Shown here piece by piece: positions 1 to 5,423 of a stretch of 7,123 bases of DNA; position 1 is the stretch's first letter, and each line of letters starts with the position of its first letter. Where the stretch lies: assembly GCA_016278415.1 (NCBI GenBank), contig JADQBV010000131.1, positions 1 to 7,123 of the forward strand, given 5' to 3'. A program made the translations under genes and the position numbers. The notes below the pieces were generated by a model that saw only the letters and a program-made list of their open reading frames with translations, ran no database searches and was not told the DNA's origin. This DNA is from Halanaerobiales bacterium (GTDB lineage: Bacteria > Bacillota_F > Halanaerobiia > Halanaerobiales > DTU029).

Positions 1-159
1 ACATTCCATACTACCAGAGATAATAAACCATATGGGATGTTGAGTGTAAATGCTACCAATGGTGATGTATGGTATCATGACTGGCATGGTGATTTAGAAA
101 AAATAATTGAAATGGAAGAACATGATCAAGATGAAAACCATGAAAATGAGGAGGAATAG
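1..159 (+). CDS. C-terminal fragment of a PepSY-like (probably exported) protein
   Basis: Frame 1 is open from the window edge to a TAG at 157-159, giving the last 52 residues of a protein whose start lies outside. The visible part reads PYGMLSVNATNGDVWYHDWH, a pattern I associate with the C-terminal strand of small PepSY-type extracytoplasmic proteins, where a 'VN..TG.VWYH.WHG' stretch closes the fold. It ends in a hydrophilic tail rich in Glu, Asp and His (EMEEHDQDENHENEEE), which could bind cations. The ribosome binding site of the next gene (AGGAGG, 149-154) lies inside its last codons, so the two genes are transcribed together and probably translationally linked. The family assignment is from memory of the motif and is moderate. 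The function is unknown. That it is a real coding end is well supported by the abutting gene. Confidence 0.7.
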   Translation, partial: TFHTTRDNKPYGMLSVNATNGDVWYHDWHGDLEKIIEMEEHDQDENHENEEE

Positions 160-165
160 ATTATT

Positions 166-441
166 ATGATGGGTTTTGGACAAGGTTGGGGAATGGGTGG
201 ATATGGTATACATAGTTTTGGAGGGATTATTATGATGATTTTGTTTTGGGCTCTTATAATTATTGGAATAGTTTATCTGGTACGTAATTTGACTAATAAT
301 TATAGCAGAAACAATAATGATAATAGGCGTGATAATAAACAGGATAATAGTGCAGTTAATATAGCCCGTGAAAGGTATGCCAGAGGAGAAATTACAAAAG
401 AGGAATTAAATGAAATACTGGATAATCTCAGGTTGAATTGA
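166..441 (+). CDS. small single-pass membrane protein with C-terminal SHOCT domain
   Basis: This 91-residue protein has three parts. Residues 1-20 are a Gly/Met/Trp/Phe-rich head (MMGFGQGWGMGGYG). Residues about 20-40 form one hydrophobic membrane helix. A polar Asn/Asp/Arg-rich linker (about 41-62) follows, then a SHOCT motif at about 65-90 (ARERYARGEITKEELNEIL). SHOCT is a short helical module found at the ends of many small bacterial membrane proteins and thought to mediate oligomerisation; its biochemical role is not established. The start is ATG 166, 11 bases after AGGAGG (149-154); ATG 169 is a possible alternative. The gene follows the upstream reading frame by six bases and is ended by the terminator at 499-528, so it is the last gene of its operon. 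Pairing of Met/Gly-rich SHOCT proteins with PepSY-like proteins is seen in metal- or envelope-related loci, which is only suggestive here. Confidence 0.85.
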   Translation: MMGFGQGWGMGGYGIHSFGGIIMMILFWALIIIGIVYLVRNLTNNYSRNNNDNRRDNKQDNSAVNIARERYARGEITKEELNEILDNLRLN

Positions 442-498
442 TGATTCACACAAAGTTTGATTTGAAGGAGTTTAAACAATTGAATGGTAGTCTTAGCT

Positions 499-528
499 AG
501 GGGGGATCTTCTGATTCCTCTTTTTTTG
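499..528 (+). terminator. intrinsic terminator after the SHOCT gene
   Basis: A stem of about ten pairs (A499 to C508 with G513 to T522) contains a run of six G facing a C/T-rich arm and includes G:U pairs. It closes on a TTCT loop and merges into seven T (521-527). The position 58 bases after the SHOCT stop and the T tract make it a standard Rho-independent terminator for the left-hand operon. It separates that operon from fbaB. Confidence 0.8.
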
Positions 529-692
529 TTGTTCAAGAAATTATGCAGTATTACAGTTCTATTATAGTATATTTCCATAGGTAGTACACTAGTTAACCAT
601 ATATAATATTAATAGTAACTATAATGAGAAATATTACATAAATATGCTTTTATCAGAGAAAATAAAGAAAAAACCTAGAAAGGGGTTTAAGC

Positions 693-1760
693 ATGTTACG
701 TATTGAAGAAATTAGTGATTTATTGGGGAAAGACTCAGAACTTCTAAAATTCAACAACCCAAAAGTAAAAAGAAATCAGATAACAATACCAAATACAGAT
801 TTTGTTGATTCAGTTTTCAGGGATTCAGATAGAAACAATAGGGTTTTAGTGAATTTGAATAACTTATATAAAAATGGTCGATTAGGAAATAGTGGTTATT
901 TATCCATTTTGCCGGTTGATCAGGGAGTAGAACACTCTGGTGGATCATCATTTGCTGAAAATCCAATTTATTTTGACCCAGATAACATAGTCAAACTAGC
1001 TCTGGAGGCTGGTTGTAATGGTGTTGTATCAACTCTTGGAGTTCTTGGTCTTGTCTCCAGGAAATATGCTCATAAGATACCATTTATCTTGAAAGTAAAT
1101 CATAATGAATTATTGTCACATCCCAACACCTCTGATCAGATAAGATTTGCTTCAGTTGACCAGGCTTTTAATATGGGTGCTGCAGGTATTGGTGCTACTA
1201 TTTATTTTGGTTCAGAGGAATCTAATAGGCAGATTGTTGAAGTAAGCAAGATGTTTGAATATGCACATAAAAAGGGACTTTTCACTATATTATGGTGTTA
1301 CTTAAGAAATGATGCTTTCAGTAAGGACGAAGATTATCATGCTGCAGCCGACCTGACCGGTCAGGCCAATCACCTAGGAGTTACGATAGAAGCGGATATT
1401 ATCAAACAAAAGCTCCCAGTAAATAATGGTGGCTATCAGGCTTTAAATATGGGTGATAGTGATTATGGTAAATTTAATGACAGAATATATACCGAACTTT
1501 CCTCAGAGAATCCCATTGATCTTACCAGATATCAGGTTATAAACAATTATCTAGGTAAGATTCCATTGATAAACTCTGGTGGAGCATCAGGAGAAAATGA
1601 TCTGGCAGTGGCAGTTAAAACAGCAGTCATTAATAAAAGAGCAGGTGGCAGTGGTTTGATTTTGGGCAGAAAGGCTTTTCAGAAATCTATGCAAAATGGA
1701 ATTAAAATAATTAATGCAGTTCAGGATGTTTATTTAAATGAGGATGTGACAATAGCCTAA
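693..1760 (+). CDS. fbaB: class I fructose-bisphosphate aldolase (FbaB/DhnA type)
   Basis: This 355-residue protein is the same size as the FbaB family (E. coli FbaB is about 350). It interconverts fructose 1,6-bisphosphate with dihydroxyacetone phosphate and glyceraldehyde 3-phosphate in the cytoplasm, using a lysine Schiff base and no metal. Visible family marks are the LPVDQGVEHS strand-loop (residues 73-82), the ADIIKQKLP segment (234-242) whose lysine (K238, or K240) should form the Schiff base, the NSGGASG phosphate-binding loop (294-300), and the second phosphate site GGSGLILGR (318-326). The start is ATG 693 behind AAAGGGG (680-685). The gene stands alone after a terminator. Its own AT-rich leader contains TATAAT hexamers (602-607, 620-625), but I could not match either to a convincing -35 box. 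No hairpin directly follows the stop, so transcription may run on to the hairpin at 1956-2012. In anaerobes this type of aldolase serves glycolysis or gluconeogenesis; which one cannot be told here. Confidence 0.93.
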   Translation: MLRIEEISDLLGKDSELLKFNNPKVKRNQITIPNTDFVDSVFRDSDRNNRVLVNLNNLYKNGRLGNSGYLSILPVDQGVEHSGGSSFAENPIYFDPDNIVKLALEAGCNGVVSTLGVLGLVSRKYAHKIPFILKVNHNELLSHPNTSDQIRFASVDQAFNMGAAGIGATIYFGSEESNRQIVEVSKMFEYAHKKGLFTILWCYLRNDAFSKDEDYHAAADLTGQANHLGVTIEADIIKQKLPVNNGGYQALNMGDSDYGKFNDRIYTELSSENPIDLTRYQVINNYLGKIPLINSGGASGENDLAVAVKTAVINKRAGGSGLILGRKAFQKSMQNGIKIINAVQDVYLNEDVTIA

Positions 1761-1830
1761 TAATGGTTTATTCTGTAGAATTAGGAATAGTAGTTATTAA
1801 GGCGATTGCAAGAAAGAAGATTATAGATTT

Positions 1831-1952
1831 ATGTCAAAAGAAACGTTTTCTGTTCAAGCTAAAAGTCAAAGTCCTACTGATGTCCCGTTTATGATAATAT
1901 TACTAATCAAACACCAGTAAAAATAAATTTGAATAATAAAGTAAACAAGTAG
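1831..1952 (+). pseudogene. OsmC-family gene relic with internal deletion and frame change
   Basis: Two short stretches in different frames look like the two ends of one OsmC-family protein (proteins of the hydroperoxide-resistance fold). From ATG 1831 the frame reads MSKETFSVQAKSQSPT, resembling an OsmC-clade N-terminus. From 1881, in another frame, it reads CPVYDNITNQTPVKINLNN and runs to TAG 1950-1952, resembling the conserved C-terminal 'CPV.D.I.N.TPV' segment that carries the second redox cysteine in such proteins. The join lies at about 1876-1880, and roughly 100 codons that would hold the core fold and the first cysteine are missing. As it stands the first frame gives only a 29-residue peptide ending at 1920. 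A weak purine-rich stretch (1811-1820) precedes the ATG. A terminator follows four bases after the relic stop, as expected for a former complete gene. The assignment rests on remembered motifs, not on a search. Confidence 0.55.
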
Positions 1953-1955
1953 TTC

Positions 1956-2020
1956 TTCACCTTTCATTTAGTCCTATATCTTCGATATATGGGGCTGAAT
2001 AAGAAAGGTGAATATTTTAT
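1956..2020 (+). terminator. long hairpin terminator behind the OsmC relic
   Basis: The outer arms TTCACCTTTC (1956-1965) and GAAAGGTGAA (2003-2012) pair perfectly over ten bases. Inside them ATTTAG pairs with CTGAAT, and TATATC pairs with GATATA around a TTC loop (1981-1983), with small bulges. The result is a stem-loop of 57 bases. It is followed by TATTTTATTAAATTT, which is T-rich only on the + strand side, so it should stop + strand transcription from fbaB and the relic. The stem is longer than usual for a simple terminator. Confidence 0.65.
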
Positions 2021-2029
2021 TAAATTTCC

Positions 2030-2103
2030 ACTTGTATAAAAGTATATTATATGATAAAGTTTATATATAATAGTAATTGTTACCGTTAATAAATTATACA
2101 AGT
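2030..2103. repeat. 10-bp inverted repeat around an AT-rich spacer
   Basis: ACTTGTATAA (2030-2039) is matched exactly in inverted orientation by TTATACAAGT (2094-2103), leaving a 54-base AT-rich spacer. The pair brackets the start of the control region of the following operon. It could be two half-sites for a DNA-looping regulator or ends of a small decayed element. In such AT-rich DNA, chance is also possible. Confidence 0.4.
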
Positions 2104-2118
2104 AGACTCCTGTAGACT
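2102..2118. repeat. tandem GTAGACT repeat with 10-bp period
   Basis: GTAGACT occurs at 2102-2108 and again at 2112-2118, separated by CCT. The copies are one helical turn apart, so a protein could read both from the same face of DNA. They lie about 30-50 bases upstream of the probable -35 region of the activase operon, where an activator would be expected. No known regulator's site is recognised. Confidence 0.35.
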
Positions 2119-2145
2119 TTCTAACAATATATATTTTTTAATTTC

Positions 2146-2175
2146 TTTATACTATCTACCGGTATATAGTACAAT
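2146..2175 (+). promoter_or_regulatory. probable promoter of the activase operon
   Basis: TACAAT (2170-2175) is a good -10 box. With an 18-base spacer it has TTTATA (2146-2151) as a weak -35. Transcription would start near 2182, giving a leader of about 30 bases that ends in the strong site AAGGAG (2199-2204) before ATG 2212. The weak -35 fits a promoter that needs an activator or is tuned by the palindrome lying across it. Confidence 0.45.
2150..2171. promoter_or_regulatory. 22-bp near-perfect palindrome, likely operator
   Basis: TACTATCTACC (2150-2160) is followed without a gap by GGTATATAGTA (2161-2171). The two halves are reverse complements except at one pair (C2156 and T2165). The dyad fills the space between the proposed -35 and -10 boxes and touches both. 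That is where a repressor would block polymerase, and it is also the geometry used by MerR-family activators. The regulator is not in the window and the site matches no operator consensus I know. Confidence 0.6.
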
Positions 2176-2211
2176 AATTTTTTTAGAAAAAATAACTCAA
2201 GGAGTGAAATA

Positions 2212-3231
2212 ATGAATAAGAAAATGAGAACGATAGGAATTCCAAAATCATTACTATACTATTACTATTATCCCTTCTGGAAGACACTATTTAAAAATTT
2301 AGGTTTCCAGATATTGGTTTCAGAAGCAACATCGGAAAAAATTCTTAATAAAGGTGTAAAAAACTCTATTTCTGAAATCTGTGTACCTATGAAGATATAT
2401 ATAGGTCAGGTCCGTGATTTACAGAAAAAAGGTGTTGATTACATCTATATTCCGAGATTCGTGAGTATAAAAAAGGGTATAACTTTCTGTCCTAAATTCC
2501 TGGGCTTACCAGATATGATTGAAAACTCATTAAAGGAAATGGAAGGGCTGATTTTATCTAATAAGATTAAGGCAGATAGTGATGATATTTCAGATTTCAA
2601 ACATTATAAATCGTTCCAGGAGGAACTGAATGTTGGGAAGAGAGAACTCAGAAAGGCATTAAAACTGGCACAGCAGGAATGGATAAAATTCAGGAAATCT
2701 CATCAAGAAGGTTTAACCATCGATAAGGCACTACCTGATAGTGTTTGTTGTAGTGAAAGTAATGATGAAGTTAAAAATCAAGAAAGAGATAAAAAGGATA
2801 ATCAAGTTACTATTGGTCTCTTAGGCTATGTATATAATGTTTATGATAATTATATTAATATGGACCTTCTAGATAGACTTCGTCAGTTAAACATAGATGT
2901 TGTTACTTTTGAAATGTTAGATGAAAAGGTCATAGAAAAGGAACTGGCTTCTTTTGATAAAAAGATGTTCTGGCAATTTACCAATAAGATTATGGGTGCC
3001 GGGTATCACTTTATTAAGTCTCCTAATATAGACGGTATTATACACATATCAGCTTTTGGCTGTGGTCCTGATTCCATCCTGTGTCCTTTTCTGGAGACAG
3101 ATGCAGATAAGGCGGGTAAACCTTTTATGACTCTAAGAATCGATGAACAGACTGGTGAAAGTCATTTAATTACCAGAATTGAAGCCTTTACAGATTTAAT
3201 CAAATTAAAAAAAGATGTTAGGGTGGTTTAA
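2212..3231 (+). CDS. 2-hydroxyacyl-CoA dehydratase-related protein (DUF2229/COG3580-like)
   Basis: This 339-residue cytoplasmic protein is related to the subunits of 2-hydroxyacyl-CoA dehydratases and to the partner half of large 'CoA-substrate-specific activase' proteins. The N-terminal domain opens with IGIPKSLLYYYYYPFW (residues 8-23), typical of the DUF2229 family, and has cysteines at C57 (SEICVPMK) and C93 (TFCPKF). The C-terminal domain has FGCGPDSILCPF (C284, C291), then DEQTGESH (311-318) and TRIEAF (321-326). The cysteines in the two domains are plausible ligands of an iron-sulfur cluster. Between the domains (about 161-199) is a hydrophilic linker with a CC pair (179-180). The start is ATG 2212, seven bases after AAGGAG. 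Its TAA abuts the ATG of the next gene without a gap, indicating translational coupling. It should receive electrons from the activase encoded third. The substrate is not predictable, and it need not be a dehydratase. Confidence 0.85.
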   Translation: MNKKMRTIGIPKSLLYYYYYPFWKTLFKNLGFQILVSEATSEKILNKGVKNSISEICVPMKIYIGQVRDLQKKGVDYIYIPRFVSIKKGITFCPKFLGLPDMIENSLKEMEGLILSNKIKADSDDISDFKHYKSFQEELNVGKRELRKALKLAQQEWIKFRKSHQEGLTIDKALPDSVCCSESNDEVKNQERDKKDNQVTIGLLGYVYNVYDNYINMDLLDRLRQLNIDVVTFEMLDEKVIEKELASFDKKMFWQFTNKIMGAGYHFIKSPNIDGIIHISAFGCGPDSILCPFLETDADKAGKPFMTLRIDEQTGESHLITRIEAFTDLIKLKKDVRVV

Positions 3232-4314
3232 ATGAAAATTACTTTTCCTTATATGGGTTCTACTGTTATCTACTATAAATTATTTGAACTACTTGGTCAT
3301 GAGGTTATTATGCCACCTAGGCCGACACAGAAGACAGTTGACCTGGGGGTAAAATATGCTCCGGAATTCGCCTGTTTCCCTTTAAAGGTTATATTGGGAA
3401 GTTATCTGGAAGCGATAGAAAAAGGTGCAGATACTATTGTAACTTCGGGAGGCCATGGACCCTGTCGCGCCGGTTACTATGGAGAGGTACATAAAAAAAT
3501 TCTAGAAAATATGGGTTATAATCAGGAGTTCATAATCTTTGACGAACCTAAAAGAGGGTACAAAAATTTTTTAAATAATATTAAAAAGGTCAAAGGAGAT
3601 AAGTCCTGGTTTGAAGTCTTTAAGATAATTAGGAAGATATTTAAATTAGCTGAATCGATAGATAGGGTAGAGAAAGTACTGGAAAAAAGAAGAGCCTATG
3701 CAGAGCAAATTGAGGAATTTAATAAAGCCTGGCAGATAATAACGGGAGATTACAAGAAAATAGAAACATTTGAAGATATAAAAATAGTTGAAAAAGATGC
3801 AATAGATATGTTGAAGAACCTACCTGTCCATATGCCAGCAGAGAAGAACAGGGTCAAGATAGGTATTGTGGGTGAAATCTATGTAGTAATGGAAGCAGCA
3901 GTTAATAATAATATTGAGGAAGTTTTAAATAGTTATGGAGTTGAAATAGAAAGGTCTCACTATATTTCCCAGTGGGTTAGCGAGACTCTAATTCCCTACG
4001 GTAATAAGGAATCAGAGGAAATATTAGAAAAAGGGGAAGAGTATATTGATATTATCATCGGTGGACATGCCAAACAATCTGTTGGCCATATCATAGATTT
4101 TAAAGAAAAAGGTTTTGATGGCATAATACACTTAAAACCATTTGGATGTCTGCCGGAGATAGTAGTTCAGAGTATGCTAAATAAAATATCGGAAGAAGTA
4201 GAAATACCTATTCTATCACTTTCAATCGATGAACAGATGGCTCAGGCTAATGTTTTGACAAGGATAGAAGCTTTTCTGGATTTAATAAGGAAAAAACAAA
4301 AGAAAGCAGTATAG
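3232..4314 (+). CDS. 2-hydroxyacyl-CoA dehydratase-related protein, second subunit (COG3581-like)
   Basis: This 360-residue protein is a paralogue-like partner of the preceding gene product, with the same two-domain plan. It starts ITFPYMGS (3-10) and has C48 in the EFACFPLK motif and C78 in GGHGPCRAGYYGE (73-85). After a charged helical middle (about 110-200) comes GIVGEIYVV (211-219), then C306 in KPFGCLPE, and DEQMAQANVLTRIEAF (333-348), which mirrors the DEQ...TRIEAF end of its neighbour. C48, C78 and C306 are the obvious iron-sulfur ligands, and three cysteines per subunit is a pattern known in this superfamily. The ATG directly follows the TAA of the upstream gene, with a weak AGGGTGGT site inside that gene's end. 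Equal production of the two proteins and a heterodimer are therefore likely. It belongs to a family mostly annotated by homology only, and I would not call it a proven dehydratase. Confidence 0.85.
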   Translation: MKITFPYMGSTVIYYKLFELLGHEVIMPPRPTQKTVDLGVKYAPEFACFPLKVILGSYLEAIEKGADTIVTSGGHGPCRAGYYGEVHKKILENMGYNQEFIIFDEPKRGYKNFLNNIKKVKGDKSWFEVFKIIRKIFKLAESIDRVEKVLEKRRAYAEQIEEFNKAWQIITGDYKKIETFEDIKIVEKDAIDMLKNLPVHMPAEKNRVKIGIVGEIYVVMEAAVNNNIEEVLNSYGVEIERSHYISQWVSETLIPYGNKESEEILEKGEEYIDIIIGGHAKQSVGHIIDFKEKGFDGIIHLKPFGCLPEIVVQSMLNKISEEVEIPILSLSIDEQMAQANVLTRIEAFLDLIRKKQKKAV

Positions 4315-4317
4315 AAA

Positions 4318-4335
4318 GGAGAGACCATTAAATTG
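4318..4335 (+). promoter_or_regulatory. ribosome binding site that fixes a TTG start
   Basis: GGAGAG at 4318-4323, within AAAGGAGAG, lies immediately after the stop of the second subunit gene. The spacing of nine bases to TTG 4333 is normal; ATG 4342 would be 18 bases away, which is too far. The rarer start codon may lower activase output relative to its two targets, which fits a catalytic activator needed in smaller amounts. Confidence 0.6.
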
Positions 4336-5331
4336 AAAGATATGTATATTGGTGTTGATATAGGTTCAGTCAGTATAAATGTTGTAGCAGTGGATAGAGA
4401 CCTGGGCTTATTATTTAAATTATATGAGAGGAATACAGGTCAACCGATAGAAATTGTTAAAGAATCCTTAGTTAAATTACGTAAAGAATTAAAAGATAAG
4501 TATCAGATCAGGGGGGTAGGGGTAACAGGAAGTGGAAGACAATTAATAGGATATATCCTGGGGGCAGATATAGTTAAAAACGAGATCACTGCTCATGCTG
4601 CTGCCAGTATCCACTATTACCCAGAAGTAAGTACTATTTTTGAGATCGGTGGTCAGGACTCTAAATTAATACTTGTAAATGATAGAATAGTTACTGATTT
4701 TGCTATGAATACGGTATGTGCTGCCGGGACAGGTTCTTTTCTGGACCAACAGGCTCAGCGTCTGGGTGTGAAGATAGAAGAATTTGGTCAACTGGCCCTT
4801 CAAGCTGAAGAAGATGTCAGGATTGCTGGACGGTGTACTGTCTTTGCTGAATCAGATATGATCTCAAAACAGCAGTATGGTTTCACAAAAGCCGAAATTA
4901 TTAAAGGGCTATCTGAAGCACTGGTTAGAAATTATATGAATAATCTGGTTAGAGGCAAAGAATTAAATCCTGTTTATATTTTCCAAGGTGGTGTAGCTGC
5001 TAATGTTGGGATTAAAGCAGCCTTTGAAAAGGAACTGGATCATGAGGTGATGATTCCAGAACATCATGATGTAATGGGTGCTATAGGAATCGCCAGACTC
5101 GCTAAAGAGCATATAATGAATAATAACTTGAATACAGAGTTTAAAGGTTTTTCTATAGTCCAGGATGATTTTGAAACTACAAGCTTTATCTGTGATGATT
5201 GTGCTAACAACTGTGAAGTTATAAAAACAATGGCCAATGGTAAACCTATTGCAATAACAGGTGACCGCTGTGGTAAATGGTCCAATTCCCTGATTGATAA
5301 TCAGGCTTTAAAGAAAAATAGTGTTGTATAG
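4333..5331 (+). CDS. acyl-CoA dehydratase activase (BadF/BadG/BcrA/BcrD ATPase, HgdC-like)
   Basis: This 332-residue ATPase has the actin/sugar-kinase fold that drives one-electron transfer to a partner iron-sulfur protein by ATP hydrolysis. The first phosphate loop is GVDIGSVS (7-14), the family block GVTGSGRQ is at 63-70, EIGGQDSK at 104-111, and CAAGTGSFLDQQA at 129-141. GGVAANVG (219-226) is near the adenosine site. C129 and C168 (GRCTVFAES) are the two cysteines that, one pair per subunit, hold the [4Fe-4S] cluster bridging the HgdC homodimer, so both key ligands are present. A C-terminal extension beyond the usual length of about 260 carries a second cysteine set (C287, C290, C294, C313, the last in GDRCGKW). 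The start is TTG 4333, because GGAGAG (4318-4323) lies nine bases before it and 18 bases before the in-frame ATG 4342. It is third in the operon, 18 bases after the previous stop. Confidence 0.92.
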   Translation: MKDMYIGVDIGSVSINVVAVDRDLGLLFKLYERNTGQPIEIVKESLVKLRKELKDKYQIRGVGVTGSGRQLIGYILGADIVKNEITAHAAASIHYYPEVSTIFEIGGQDSKLILVNDRIVTDFAMNTVCAAGTGSFLDQQAQRLGVKIEEFGQLALQAEEDVRIAGRCTVFAESDMISKQQYGFTKAEIIKGLSEALVRNYMNNLVRGKELNPVYIFQGGVAANVGIKAAFEKELDHEVMIPEHHDVMGAIGIARLAKEHIMNNNLNTEFKGFSIVQDDFETTSFICDDCANNCEVIKTMANGKPIAITGDRCGKWSNSLIDNQALKKNSVV

Positions 5332-5423
5332 TTTGTCTCAAGATGTTAAAAATATTCGCTTTCTATCGCCTGACTCTAGTTTAAAGCTTAATATTTAAGT
5401 TTCTACAGCATGGGGGAGATATT

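Noticed and set aside
300..578. Reverse-strand frame of 92 codons over the SHOCT gene and its terminator
   Set aside because: Leu/Ser-rich low-complexity translation, antisense to a well-supported gene and through a terminator; no ribosome site or family resemblance.
593..625. Promoter for fbaB
   Set aside because: Two TATAAT hexamers (602-607, 620-625) occur in very AT-rich DNA, but neither has a -35 match at normal spacing, so no specific promoter is assigned.
1778..1894. Lys-rich + strand open stretch between fbaB and the OsmC relic
   Set aside because: No good start or ribosome site, unrecognisable sequence, and it overlaps the relic in another frame.
2150..2171. Assigning the palindrome to a MerR-family regulator
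   Set aside because: The geometry is compatible, but the best -35 spacing is 18 rather than the typical 19-20 and no merR-like gene is present.
2212..4314. Naming the two subunits hgdA/hgdB (2-hydroxyglutaryl-CoA dehydratase)
   Set aside because: The motifs fit the COG3580/COG3581 uncharacterised relatives, and no substrate pathway genes are nearby.
5064..5285. Reverse-strand frame of 73 codons
   Set aside because: Lies wholly antisense to the conserved activase C-terminus; a shadow of its codon pattern.
5383..5401. Small hairpin after the activase gene as a terminator
   Set aside because: The stem is almost entirely A/T with a G:U pair and lacks a T tract; too weak to call.
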